Assembly (NCBI GenBank): GCA_016647705.1
Contig: CM028335.1
Location: forward strand, 14,157,905 to 14,221,904
Direction: 5' to 3'
Length of the DNA: 64,000 nucleotides
Origin: Eucommia ulmoides
Lineage: Eukaryota; Streptophyta; Magnoliopsida; Garryales; Eucommiaceae
Position numbers and translations under genes: made by a program. Each line of letters opens with the position of its first letter. Positions within the stretch are counted from its first letter, which is position 1. The notes below the pieces were generated by a model. It was given only the letters and a program-made list of their open reading frames with translations, was not told where the DNA came from and searched no databases. Shown piece by piece: positions 33,008 through 44,460 of this stretch.

Positions 33008-34576
33008 GTAATACTCTTATACTTCTTTTGTTGCTTGGAGTATCTGTGGAAGTTATTAGGTTCTTAATGTTTTCATTTTCATGATTAGGTCCCTGAAGGT
33101 TAATTTTTTTTTTCTACTGTGCTCCTGTAAGACTAATTTTTCACTTTCAACCGCTCTTATCTCCCCCTATCACACCACTTCCTACTTTTTCTTCCGTATA
33201 GATCTACTAGTAAGTGCACGTGCCTAAAGGATTGTTTTAATAAAAAAATAATAATTTTTATGTAATTTGAACTTATAAATTTTAAATTTTAATTAACTTC
33301 CTTAAATAATTAATTTAATATTATAAATTAAAATGGTGTGGTTTGTACGAAGTAATTGTGATGAAAGGTTAACAAATTCCAACGTGCAAAAAGATATATG
33401 AAAATAAAACTTGAGTTAAGCAAAGACTTGGTTTAGGAAACAAAAACGGTGGTCCTAGTCAATCACATAAAAAATAATAATTAACAACCACGGCCAAATC
33501 TATCAAATCATGTGCGGCTAAATTTTGCCTAACTGTCAAGGCATAAAAACTAATTCAATGTGCTCTCATCATGAAAGTAGAACTAAAATATAATGAAATT
33601 CAGGATCAAAATTTTATGTCAGAAGTATGCTACTAAATGGGAAATAACGAACAAAAGTACACTACCAAAAGGATGCCGCGATACACTGATGCAATATAAT
33701 CAATGGCTAAAGATGATTAGGAACAAAGAAAGCAATTAGCCGATCATAGTTTGAGATCACCAAAATTATATATACAACAATGCACACCAAGAGTTTTGAG
33801 AGACACAGATCCATACCAGCAGAGGCATTGAACATGCGCGTAGATCCAAATTTTATAAAGCTATCCAGGAAAGGGAACATTCAATTTTAAAGAAAATCGA
33901 GAGAGAAATTGTTTCTTTTGAACCACTACTGCTACCATCTGGAAAAACAAAATGAGGGCAAAAGAATTAAACTTAAATTAAAAGAAACCAAAAGCACTGT
34001 TGCATTGAGAACCAATCAAGAAGCAGAGTTCGTTGAAATGTATGGAAATCCATGCACTAGACAGCAGAACTTTGATTGAATTGCCGCAATTGCCATGTGT
34101 AAGTCATTAGAAGAACACATGGCATGGGTGTGCTCATTTAGATCAGTGAGCAACTCCTTGTAGTTCGTTGTTTTGAGGTTTATTTCTTTGATTGTCTAAG
34201 CACTAGTAACAAAATTATAAAGAGCTAAATTAATTTGAAAAAGTACCCCAAACAATGGTTGAAGTAGGGGGTGGGGGTGGGACTACCTCATAGCAGACCA
34301 TGTCCCCAGTTGCCGATGAAACTATGTGTTTATTCTATAAAGACCTTGTTCAACATTGGACAACGGAACTCATACGGAAAGGAAATGAAAAAGAAATATG
34401 AAGCTTGTGTTAAGCGTACTACATATATTTAAGCAGCAATCTTAATAGCAAAATTTACGAGAAGAAATATCTGGAAGCATGCATATGTGGAATCAAACGG
34501 TCTTGGAAATGTGTGTGTACAAAAACTAATAAATAAACGACGTGTATATTGACATTACAATTTTTTTAACTTACAG
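33008..34576. other. LDAH intron 8, noncoding
   Basis: No coding similarity or clear repeat ends. It holds GTGGGGGTGGGAC near 34270 and is otherwise AT-rich. It may contain old insertions I cannot delimit. Confidence 0.4.
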
Positions 34577-35370
34577 GTCGTCTTTTCTTTGTGCTTTACT
34601 GAGTTTGATAGCGGCAATAATAGGATTCCTCCCAATCTCGGTTTTGTCCTTTCTGGCAAAAAGATCCATCGGGAATTAGGGCTCTTTGCTCTCATGTGCT
34701 ACAGGTGGATTTTTTTCCCCCAAAAATGGTTTTCCTAAAAAATTTGCTTATAATTTTTTTGTTTAATCTGTTTGGCATTGTTTTCATAAAATTCTTGAAT
34801 GCATAAAATAAAATAAATGTAAGCATGGTGAGGCTTGAGTTCAAGTCTTGGAACCTAACGAGAATAACATGAGGATACATTCTTATTATCTCTTAGGTAG
34901 TGTTTGGTGGCCCGAATAGAAGACTCGGGCTAGAAAATGAGTGTGTGAATTTTCATATCTGTAATGTTCATTTCTAATTCCAATGGTGCAGTTCCATATA
35001 CAACCAAACACTGCCTTAAGGCCTGTCGGTGAAATGTAATTCAAACAATTCGATATCTGGATCAACATATGAAGAACTCTAGGCATACTATTTGCCCATG
35101 TCTGTTGTGTTAACTCTCATTCCCTTTGATTTGATTTCAGTACCGTACCATCGGAATGTGCTCTTCATGACCGTTTAAAAAGGTAATTTTTTTCCTTAAT
35201 GATTCTCTCTCATTCTTAGAACTATGAATGTCCTCCTAATGATTAAATGTTTTTCCTTATATTAGCTATCAGAAACACCAGATTGGGCATTCATGAGGGA
35301 AAAACAAAGTCATATTGCATTCTTGTTTGGCCTTGATGATCATTGAGGTCCTCTTCAAATGTTTGAAGAG
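34577..35370 (+). pseudogene. LDAH: LDAH-like exons 9-11, broken
   Basis: Exon 9 (34577-34704): SSFLCALLSLIAAIIGFLPI and SVLSFLAKRSIGN then TAG; ALCSHVLQ follows in another frame, so a deletion changed the frame. Exon 10 (35141-35182): YHRNVLFMT then a stop, with part missing. Exon 11 (35266-35370): LSETPDWAFMREKQSHIAFL, FGLDDH, TGA in place of Trp, GPLQMFEE, ending GAG|GTAAGC. A 120-bp MITE lies in intron 9. Confidence 0.87.
34896..35015. mobile_element. 120-bp Harbinger-like MITE in LDAH intron 9
   Basis: Termini GGTAGTGTTTGGT and ACCAAACACTGCC are a perfect 13-bp inverted repeat, flanked by an exact TTA duplication (34893-34895 and 35016-35018). Noncoding. Confidence 0.85.
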
Positions 35371-35565
35371 GTAAGCCCGTGGATTTATGGTTTTTGGTCT
35401 TTTATAGATTACAGCATAGCCATTATGGCAATGATAATCCAAGCAGCAAGAATTCTTAGGTGATGTTTGGTTAGTGTTTTCTATTTTTCAGTTTTTCCCA
35501 TTTTGCTAGAAACAAAAGCAAAAAGACAAAAAATAAATAAATAAAATAAAAAAATTAAATGTTAA

Positions 35566-36848
35566 CGGCATGTTTGGTTGGATGGAATCGAGGGCGGAAT
35601 GGAATCGCATTCCGCCCTCGATTCCTATTCCGTTGTTTGGTTTTCCAATGGAATCACTTTTGTGATTCCATTTGAATGAAATTGGATGGAATGAGATTCC
35701 ATTTGAAATGGGGTGGAATAGGATTCCAACCCAATGGAATCAATATTTTAAATTACATGATAGCTCTTGAAAATTGAGAACAAAAATAGAAATTAGAGAA
35801 CATAAATTGAAATTAGAGAACAGAAAGTTGGGAATAAAAAAAAAAAATTGAGAACAAAAAATTGAGAATAGAACTAGAAAATTGAGAATAAAAATAGAAA
35901 ATTGAGAACATAAACCGAAAATTGAGAACAAAAATAGAAAATTAGAGAACAGGAAATTGAGAATATAAACTAAAAATTGAGAACAAAAATATAAAATTAG
36001 AGAACAGAAAATTGAGAACATAAACATAAAATTAGAGAATAGAAACAGAAAATTGAGAACAAAAACAGAAAATTGATAACAAAAACATAAAATTGAGAAC
36101 GGAAAATTGAGAACAGAAACTGAAAATTGAGAACATAAACCGAAAATTGAGAACAAAAATAGAAAAATTAGAGAACAGAAAATTGAGAACATAAACTGAA
36201 AATTGAGAACAAAAATATAAAATTAGAGAACAGAAAATTGAGAACATAAACTGAAAATTGAGAACAAAAATATAAAATTAGAGAACAGAAAATTGAGAAC
36301 GAAAACAAAAAATTGAGAACAAAAACAGAAAATTGAGAACAAAAACATAAAATTAAATAATAGAAAATTGAGAACGGAAACCAAAAATTGAGAATAAAAA
36401 TAGAAAATTGAGAAAAAAAAATAAATTGAGAACATAAATTGAAAATTGAGAACAAAAAATAGAAAATTAGAGAACGAAAAATTGAAAAAAGAAACTGAAA
36501 ATTGAGAACAAAAACAAAAATTAAAGAATAGAAACTGAAAATTGAGAACAAAAACTTAAAATTGAGTTGAATAGTGAAATATAATAAAATGAGGAAAGAA
36601 ATAAAATAATGAAATAAAATAAAATTTTATTATAATTAACCAAGAAGAGAATGAAATAATAATTTTATAAGGGCAAAATATAAATTTTATTATATTTCAC
36701 TATTCCATTATTTCTTTCATTCCATACCAACCAAACAAGAGAATGGAATAATGATTCCATTCACAATTCCATTCCATTCCTTCTCTCATTCTATTACTTC
36801 TTCCATTCCATTCCACCCTCATTCCATTCCGTCCAACCAAACATGCTG
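35566..36848. mobile_element. Harbinger-like element (1283 bp) filled by a minisatellite, in LDAH intron 11
   Basis: Left terminus CGGCATGTTTGGTTGGATGG, right terminus in reverse complement CAGCATGTTTGGTTGGACGG, with TAA on both sides (35563-35565 and 36849-36851). Subterminal sequence is a run of GGAATGGAAT-like motifs at both ends. The central 800 bp (35760-36560) is a tandem array of a unit of about 20 bp, AAAATTGAGAACAAAAACAG, with some units carrying ATTAGAGAAC. Confidence 0.85.
35760..36560. repeat. Minisatellite, ~20-bp unit, about 40 copies
   Basis: The consensus is AAAATTGAGAACAWAAACWG. Variant units with ATTAGAGAACAG recur at intervals, giving a weak higher-order pattern of about 36-60 bp. 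Translation gives Phe/Ser/Ile-rich frames on the minus strand that mimic membrane proteins; these are not genes. Confidence 0.9.
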
Positions 36849-36931
36849 TAAATGTTTTTTGGCTTTTTCTTTTATTTTTCTGGTATTTATTGTTTTATTT
36901 CATCAAATGTTCTTCAATTTCCTTTTCCCAC

Positions 36932-37078
36932 ATTGCCAAATGGGTTCCAAATGCTATTCTGGAGATAGAAAGGGAGGGTCACACACACGATTTCAACTGT
37001 TGAGAAACCGGTTCTTAATGGAATGCGAAACTTGTAGCAAATTTAATCAAGAATCAAATGCCGGCCATAAGCTCATAA
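36932..37078 (+). pseudogene. LDAH: LDAH-like terminal exon
   Basis: Reads IAKWVPNAILEIEREGHTHD, then FNC, TGA, ETGS, TAA, WNAKLVANLIKNQMP and a final TAA at 37076-37078. EREGHTHD carries the expected catalytic His. The acceptor AG is missing (CCCACATTG), and two premature stops remove the C-terminal helix. Confidence 0.85.
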
Positions 37079-37199
37079 AGGTCAAAATTTTGGACTCGTG
37101 ACTGAATTATTGGATGCCTCATTAAATTATTATGAACAAATCGATTGTATTTACAGAAATTTTTATTGTGCCATATATATAGGATATAGTAAAGTTTTA

Positions 37200-37330
37200 T
37201 AACTCGTTTGGTTGGATGAAATAGAATAATGGTGGAATGAAATAAGAGAAAGAATGAAATGAATGAAGGAATTGAATGGATTCATCAATGGAATCATTAT
37301 TCAATTCTATTATTTTGCTGTTACGCTGCG
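37200..37330. repeat. Fragment of the GGAATGGAAT-type Harbinger-like family
   Basis: TCGTTTGGTTGGATGAAATA followed by degenerate GAATGAAATGAA repeats and a CATTATTCAATTCTATT end. It resembles a short, internally deleted relative of the element at 35566-36848. Ends are not clean. Confidence 0.45.
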
Positions 37331-37885
37331 TTTGGTACGTCGGCGCCACGTTGATTGCCACACCAGCCGTTGACTCTGCCACATTTGCACCTAGTCAGCC
37401 CCTTTCTGCCACGTCATCGGTTCTTAGAGGTAACATTCTTTTGGACCGGTTCAGGTCTTTTTAGGTCGATTTTCTGCAAAGTTAGACTGGATCCTGGGAT
37501 TTTTGGACATTCTGATTCTATCTCCGGTCTCTATTTTGTGATTTAAGACTCACAGAATATATTCGCGTGGTTTCTACACCGCTTCACTCGTTTTTTGACC
37601 GCTTCTTGAAGATTTAATATTGGTTCCTAGATAATTTCAGCATTCCGGATCTATCTGTAATCTCTGTTTAATCAAATTCGAATCATACAATATAGTCCTC
37701 TTTATATTGTTGATTCAGTTCATCATGGAGATTTGGTTGGTTTAAGGGGTTCTCAATCGGTTCTTCACGAGTATAGACTGATTCCTGGACAATTTCAGCA
37801 TTCTGAATCAATCTGTGGTAGTAGTTTCTCTAGATTCATATTGTACAATATACTTTGTTGTATATTGTTGATCAGATTCAACAAC
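37330..37885 (+). other. 5' noncoding leader of copia element 3
   Basis: It contains three diverged copies of a phrase like GATTCCTGGACAATTTCAGC (near 37488, 37622 and 37780) and two hairpins of the type ACAATATA...TATATTGT (near 37688-37712 and 37846-37871). A 5' LTR matching the 3' LTR at 41565 was not found. Confidence 0.45.
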
Positions 37886-37886
37886 G

Positions 37887-40800
37887 ATGTCTGCAGGTTG
37901 CACTTCTTCAATCATTCTCAATGCCAAAGAGGGTTCGGATCCTACCTCCACTACTGTTACTATGTCTATTATAGATATGACTTCACTCTTCCATCATATT
38001 TTTTCCAAGAATGGTACAAATCTTTCCTCTGCTCTCTCACTTACTATAGGTAATTCTTCTTGGTTATTTGATTTTGCCTGTTGCAATAATATGACATCTG
38101 ATCCCAACATCTTCTCATCTAAACTATCAGCTATGAATATCCCTAATATTCATACCGCTGATGGTTCTTAAATACATGTTACTTATACCGGTTAGGTTTC
38201 TACTTCACATCTTTCTATTCATGACACATATTTGATTCCGAAACTCACCTTAGATTTCTTTTCTGTTGGGCAATTTTGTGAATTAGGATTTGAAGTCATT
38301 TTTTCTAATAGTGGTTGTCGTGTGCAGGATCCTCGGACAGGAGAAATTCTTAGAACTAGTCGTAAAGTTGGACGTCTATTTGAACTCAATAGTTTGCATC
38401 TTTCACCTCAAACCCCACCACCGTCACCTCCCATGTCCCTTCATCAACTTGTGCAACCTCACTACCACCATTACCATTATCCTCCTCTTCATCATCATCC
38501 TTATTTCCACAACTTCCATTGTTGCTATCATCATCCTATATTTGTGAATTAGGATTTGAAGTCATTTTTTCTAATAGTGGTTGTCATGTGCAGGATCCTC
38601 GGACAGGAGAAATTCTTAGAACTAGTCGTAAAGTTGGACGTCTATTTGAACTTAATAGTTTGCATCTTTCACCTCAAACCCCACCACCGTCACCTCCCAT
38701 GTCCCTTCATCAACTTGTGCAACCTCACTACCACCACTACCATTATCCTCCTCTTCATCATCATCCTTATTTCCACAACTGCCATTGTTGCTATCATCAT
38801 CCTATATTTGGCATTCTCGGTTAGATCATACTTCATCCAGCCGATTCAAATCGCTTATCTCTAGGGGTCAGGTTCAGTTCAGTATGAGTCCTTCAAATGT
38901 ATCAATTGCTAACTTACAAAACAACCAACCCTACCTTTCAATGACAGTCAGTCTATTTTCCTTGCACCATTTAATCTAATTCATTCTGATATTTAGGGGC
39001 CTTCTCTTTATGTCTCAATGGGTGGTTGTCGTTGTTTTGTTATCTTTGTAGACGATTACATGATTATTTCTTGTGAAAAATTGATCCAAACTATTCCAAA
39101 TATATTATGAGTTTTTCTCTATGGTTCAAAATCAAATATTTTAGAAATATCAAAGTTTTTTGCTCAGATAACGCAATATAATAAAAAGATGGTGTTTTTC
39201 TCAATCTGATTTGCAAAAATGGTACATCCCTCCACCGGTTGTGTCCTAGCACATCCCAATAAAATGGACGAGCCGAACGCAAATATAGACACATTCTTGA
39301 CACAGTTCGTGCTCTCCTCATTCTTCATTCTGTCTTGAGCGTTTTTGGGGTAATGCCACCTTCACCGCTGTATACATAATAAACCATATTTCTTCCGCCA
39401 CAATCTCCAACATTAGTCCCCATTTAAGTGCCTTTTCGGTAAACCTCCTATTACTCTGAACTCAGAGTCTTTGGTTGCGCTTGTTTTATTCTTCTCAAAC
39501 CACATGAATACAATAAACTGGAACCAAGGCCTCTCCTATGTTGTTTTCTTGAATATGGCATTGAACATAAAAGATATCAGTGCTGTGATTCCATTTCTAA
39601 AACTCTTTGTATCTCACGCCATGTCATTTTTTGGGAACATCAAATATTTCCTTCTTTACGATCATTTGACATGTCAACCATCACTAACTCCAGATTCTAT
39701 ACTGATCCATCTATTGAGTTATTTCTTGATGATATAGTTTCAGGTCCTGTTTAGCCCAATCTTGCACCTTACGTTGAGTCCACTCCAGAACCACCAGTTG
39801 AACCCACTCTAGAACCACCAGCTGATCTCATCCCTCTAATTCTATCGACCATGCCTGAGATGTTTTCTGTGACCGATGATTCTGTACCGACTGCCTCTGA
39901 GACCCACGCTCTAGATCACTCCTACCGCTCTACCAGGAAAACTCATCCTCCACCTTATCTCACTGATTATCATTGCTTTTTTACTAAACTTCATTTGCAT
40001 GAGCCTCAATCCTATAAGGACGCTAGTACTAATCCTCTTTAGCAAAAAATAATGAACGAAGAATTTCTAACCCTCGCCAAAACTCACACCTAGGATATTG
40101 TTGATCTTTTCACTGGGAAAACTTCTATTGGGTGCAAATGGGTGTTTAAAATCAAAATACTTTTTAATGGTTCTGTTGAACGATATAAAGCCCAACTTGT
40201 TACAAAGGGATTTTCTCAAGAATATGGAATTGACTATGAAGAGACATTTGCTCCGGTGGCGAGACTCACATCTATTTGTACTCTTCTTGTTGTTGCTGCC
40301 ATTTGAAAATGGACTATTTTTCAGAAGGATGTCAAAAATGCATTTCTCAATGGTGATTTTCTTGAGAAAGTTTATATGTATAACCCTACTGGCCTAGTTG
40401 TCCATTGAAATAAAGTTTATCACATTCGTCATGCCTTATATGGTTTAAAACAAACTTCACGCGTCTGGTTCGCAAAATTCAGCACTACCATTCATCAGTT
40501 TGGGTTCACATCCAGTGCTCATGATTCGGCCTTATTTATTCGCTACATTGACAATGGTATTATTCTTCTTTTATTGTACGTGAATAACATGATTATTAGT
40601 AGGGATGATCTACGCGGTATCTCTGAATGCAAAATATTTCTCAGTGGACAATTCGAGATGAAAGATTTTAGTGTGCTCACATATTTTCTTAGCCTCTATA
40701 TCTCATCTGGTTCAGATAAATATTTTCTCTCTCAGACCAAATATGCCTCGGATCTTCTTTCTAAAGCTAGCATCATTGACTGTAACACTGCCATTACTCA

Positions 40801-41560
40801 TCTGGAGTTGACCACTACTCATCTGAAGTCGAATACCAGACTCACTCTATTAGATGGTTCACCTTTTCCGGATATCACTTTATATCGCCAACTAGTTGGA
40901 AGTCTAGTATACTTCACTGTCACTCATCCAGACATTGCCTATGTCGTTCATCAAGTCAGTCAGTTCTTGTCCATTCTTCGGACCACTCATTACTCAGTTA
41001 TTCTTCGCATCCTTCCGTATGTTAGGGGTACCTTATTTCACGGACTTCTTTTCTTACCCCAGTCTTCTTCTACTTTATAGGCTTATTCTGATGCCGATTG
41101 GGTTGGAGATCTCGTCGACCGGCAATCAACCACTGATTATTGTTTCTTCTTGAGCAACTCCCTCATTTCATGGCGCAATAAGAAATAAATTGTTGCTACT
41201 CGTTCTAGTACTAAAGTTAAATATCGTGGCATGATTGATGCCATACACGAACTACTTTGGCTTCCGTGGCTCCTCGCTAACATGAGAATCTCTTATCCTA
41301 TTGCCACTGTTTTACACTGTGACAATAAAAGTGCTATTCAAATCGCATATAATGATGTTTTTCATGAGCGTACAAAACACATCGAGACTGTTTGCCACTT
41401 CATCTGTCATCACATTCTCCAGAATACGGTTCGTCTATAATCCGTCAGTTTAGCCGATTAGATAATAGATATTTTCACTAAGACTCATCCACTTGAACGC
41501 TTTTACTCTCTGGTTTTCAAACTGAAGTTCACGTCTTATTTATTGCATTGAGTTTGAAAG
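37887..41560 (+). pseudogene. Ty1/copia element 3 polyprotein, degraded
   Basis: A short gag start (from about 37887) is followed by protease (GNSSWLFDFACCNNMTSD, with DSG changed to DFA; 38047-38110), then a 266-bp tandem duplication, pre-integrase (WHSRLDHTSSSRFKS), integrase (CFVIFVDDYM; NGRAERKYRHILDTVRALL near 39257-39310), reverse transcriptase (CKWVFKIKILFNGSVERYKA; KDVKNAFLNGDF; ALYGLKQTSRVW; LLLYVNN) and RNase H (DADWVGD; VATRSSTKVKYRGM; HCDNKSAIQIA; FHERTKHIE). Many stops and frameshifts are present. The RT active site YVDD reads YVNN, and the protease Ser/Gly are lost, so this copy was dead in more than one function. The order integrase before RT shows copia. Confidence 0.92.
38276..38807 (+). 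repeat. 266-bp tandem duplication inside copia element 3
   Basis: Two almost identical copies (38276-38541 and 38542-38807), each running from TTGTGAATTAGGATTTGAAG to CATCATCCTATATTTG. 266 is not a multiple of 3, so the duplication shifts the frame. Each copy holds the protease/pre-integrase linker and a CCACCACC/CATCATCATCC-rich stretch. Confidence 0.92.
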
Positions 41561-41564
41561 AGGA

Positions 41565-41711
41565 TGTTAATATTAATGTAATATATGAGCTTGGTCCATT
41601 TGGTCAAAACCCTAACCATAGGGTTCTCTTAGTCTCCTATAAATATTCATATTGTACATCTCTGTAATATACACTATTTTCTTTAACATCAATACAATCG
41701 TTTCATATTCA
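41565..41711 (+). mobile_element. 3' LTR of copia element 3 (147 bp)
   Basis: Preceded by the purine tract GAAAGAGGA; starts TGTTAATATTAATG and ends TTTCATATTCA. A TATA-like CCTATAAATATTC lies at 41634-41646. Such short LTRs are common in plant copia lineages. Confidence 0.65.
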
Positions 41712-42024
41712 CCATTCTACTTCTTAATTATTCTAATATAATATCATAGTCAAGGTTATGAGTCTCTCATTCTCTCGTAGTCAAATCATTCGTGCAAGTC
41801 GAGGGTTACACATTTCTCATAATTTTTTCGTAGTCAAATCATTTGTGCAAATTGGGGGTTACACTTAAGGGCGGGTGTTAGATTCTTGTCCCACATCGAT
41901 TATTTGAGAATTTTCAAACTATTATATAAATCAAAGGAGTAACTTCACTTAATACCATATGGTTTTAAGTTAGAACCTCCTAACAATATTTAAACACAAA
42001 CCAAATGAAATTTTAAATAAGCGG

Positions 42025-42079
<55 letters not shown>

Positions 42080-42350
42080 GAGGTGGTGGACAAGGGGTGG
42101 GCAGTGGTGTTACTAGACGAGGGTTGGGGTTGTGATACCGGTGGGGACGTGGGGGTTAATGTATGTGTGTGTGAGGGGGAGAGAGAGAGAGTTGCTGGTG
42201 TCAAATTCTTGCTGGAGAAGATGATGTAGGGAGGAAAGAGGGGAGGGGGAATTGTAAAAATTAAAAAAAATATTAAGGAATATATTTGTTAGAAATTCGA
42301 AGGGTAAAATAGTAATTTAATTGAATTTTATTCCAATTCTAATATTTAGT
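41712..42350. repeat. Intergenic stretch with a duplicated motif and compound microsatellite
   Basis: TCGTAGTCAAATCATTCGTG recurs at about 41776 and 41828 (52-bp spacing). GTTAGATTCTTGTCCCACATCG at 41877 resembles a short LTR start. A (TA)n(GA)n microsatellite runs 42026-42077. No gene. Confidence 0.5.
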
Positions 42351-42352
42351 TA

Positions 42353-42584
42353 GTGTTTGGTAGAGGTTTTTGGCCAATGAAGTATTAAAACTTAATTCAA
42401 TGTTATTAAGATTAACTAGTACTGAGTTTAATTTGGGATTGGTTAATCCCATGTTTTGTGAGATTATGAAATTCTCAGTAATAGGAATGAAATTTAATTT
42501 CATGTACTAAATATAAGGACGGAATGATCATTCCCCATGATTATTCTCTAATCCCATACCAAATCTCGTGTACCAAACACAACA
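42353..42584. mobile_element. Harbinger-like MITE (232 bp)
   Basis: TTA at 42350-42352 and 42585-42587; termini GTGTTTGGTA and TACCAAACACAACA. Noncoding. Confidence 0.6.
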
Positions 42585-42939
42585 TTATATGTTTAAAGGA
42601 ATTGAATAGTAAAACATAACAAAATTTCTATAATGCCTTTTTATATATTAATTTTAAGATCAAATTTATTTACAATATATAACTAATAATAGATTATTTG
42701 AAAATAACGACTACAAAACCTGAGTAATATTTCATATGAAAAATATTCAAAATCTACCAACAAATAAATAAAGGGTGATTTTTTTTAGGCCTCAAAAGTC
42801 CACTCTTTCTTAAATTTACACCTACTCATCTTTTTAATTTCATGAAAATTCTAATTTTAAAACTATATTATTTTTTAGTCAAAAATACCCCTCAACCAAC
42901 TTTTTTAATAAAAATTAATAATTATCACAGAAAATATTA

Positions 42940-43640
42940 AATATTATGCCAACCATAGTAAATGTTTCATTTATTACCACCACCACAACAAAATATTTAA
43001 AATTACCGCCACTGCTTACGCCACAACAAACATCAAACTACTATCACTACCACAACTACATCAAATATTCACCGTTACCAACTTACAATCAATATTCATT
43101 GTTATCATTATCACAATCATCGCAAACATTTTTACACTACCACCACCACAACAAATAATAACTATCACCACGATAAATATTAACTAACACCATCACTACA
43201 AAAAAAAAATAAAAAAAAATTGATATCACTACCACAAAGAACACTCCCATTAATGCCACTAAAATAATAAATATTTTTCATCACCACCATTATAAATATT
43301 TACTTTCATAATTACAGTAAATATTTTTATCACCACTACTTCACAATAAATATTTGGTATCATAACTGTTATCACTACAGTAAATATTTGTTAGCCATCA
43401 CTAACACCATAATAAATATTTACTATCATTACCACAACCACCATAAAAAACATTAAACTATGATCACGCTACCACCATAATAAATATTCACCACCTAACA
43501 ATTATCGTCACCATCACAGCAAATGTTCTTATTAGAACCACCACAATAGTAAATATTAATTATTATCACAATAAATACTAATTAACATCATTAGAATCAC
43601 AAAAAAAAATCTATATCACCGCCACAACTACCTCAACAAA
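42940..43640. repeat. Degenerate ACCACCACAATAAATATT-type array
   Basis: About 700 bp made of loosely repeated CACCACNATAAATATTTACTATCAT phrases with irregular length, interrupted by A runs near 43200. No coding value. Confidence 0.7.
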
Positions 43641-43689
43641 AAATATCAAAATTATATATAAAAAAATAAAAAAAATAAAAATTAAGTGG

Positions 43690-44460
43690 GGAAAAAGACC
43701 CGCCACTACCGAAAGGCTAGACTAGGCCGCAACTGCCTGGCTATGGCCATCGCGAAGGCCATACCAAGCTGCGACGGCCTGGTTATGGTTTTCGCGCTGT
43801 CGGATCTGACCGTCACAGCCTGCTATAGGCCGCGACGGCCAGACCTGGCCGTATCTAGCCGCGACGATCGGTTTCTAGTTTTGACTACCAGATTTGGCCG
43901 GATCTAGCTGCAGAGAGAGTGAGAGAGGGGGAGGAGTTGTTGGTGACAGCGGCAGCAATAGTGGCCGGTATTGTTCGTGGACTGGAGGTGCGTGGTAGTT
44001 TCGGCGTGACGGTGGAGCGGCTACTCCGATGGTGGCAGTGGCAACGCAATACCACCATAGGCCGGTGGTGTAGGGGGTGGTGCACGGATCTGGCCAGATT
44101 CAGAGTCACCACCAATGTATTTGGAGAAACCAAGAAATTAGAGAGAGAGAGAGCTGAAATTAGAGAGAGAGAGAGAAAGAAAGAGATGGGGTAGGTGGTC
44201 ATTTTGACAAGGTGAGTTCATCGTTTCGCCGTGGCGCGACGGTGCATGATGTGGTGGTGCCAATTGTGGTCATCGGGTCTGGTTCGACCACTGTCACCAC
44301 CGGCAAGGGGCTATTGCCCGAAGAGAGAGAGAGAGAGAGAGAGAAAGATAGGAGATGGCAAATCAAAACCAAAATTGCAGGAGACAGAGTACATCGGGGA
44401 TAAAACGCAGGAGCAGTAGATAAAATGGAGTTATCCTTTTTAAAGGGCAGTTTAGTAATT
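43690..44460. other. GC-richer block with GCGACGGCC repeats and GA tracts
   Basis: 43720-43880 holds several copies of phrases like GCCGCGACGGCC and TGGCCATCGCG. GA microsatellites lie at 44130-44185 and 44323-44345. Open frames are low-complexity. This could be the interior of an unrecognised non-autonomous transposon, but no ends were found. Confidence 0.45.

Larger units (their letters stand above)
10926..37078 (+). pseudogene. LDAH: Lipid droplet-associated hydrolase (LDAH-like, alpha/beta-hydrolase) pseudogene spread over 26 kb
   Basis: Twelve coding blocks in order on the plus strand rebuild an LDAH/UPF0554-type serine hydrolase, a lipid-droplet enzyme family. Blocks: 10926-10994, 11172-11267, 11369-11435, 11533-11604, 12830-12858 plus 29138-29185, 29278-29330, about 32745-32803, 32925-33007, 34577-34704, 35141-35182, 35266-35370, about 36932-37078. 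Visible motifs are FIPGNPG (oxyanion region), GHSIS at the nucleophile elbow (normally GHSIG, so the second Gly is Ser), YCIGLYPFL, PDWAFMREKQ, LFGLDDH, and EIEREGHTH with the likely catalytic His. It is not functional: stops lie in exon 9 (34673), exon 10 (35175), exon 11 (a Trp to TGA change at 35343) and exon 12 (two), there are frame-changing deletions in exons 9 and 10, and the exon 7 acceptor is not canonical. Its introns hold most of the transposons in this window. Confidence 0.88.

Noticed and set aside
34800..34860. GAGTTCAAGTCT as a second SINE B box
   Set aside because: No matching A box or A-rich tail at the proper distance; too weak.
35740..36551. Long Phe/Ser/Leu-rich minus-strand open frames that look like membrane proteins
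   Set aside because: They are translations of a 20-bp AT-rich minisatellite inside a MITE; several frames are open at once.
42013..42204. Ser/Leu-rich minus-strand frame
   Set aside because: Translation of a (TA)n(GA)n microsatellite.
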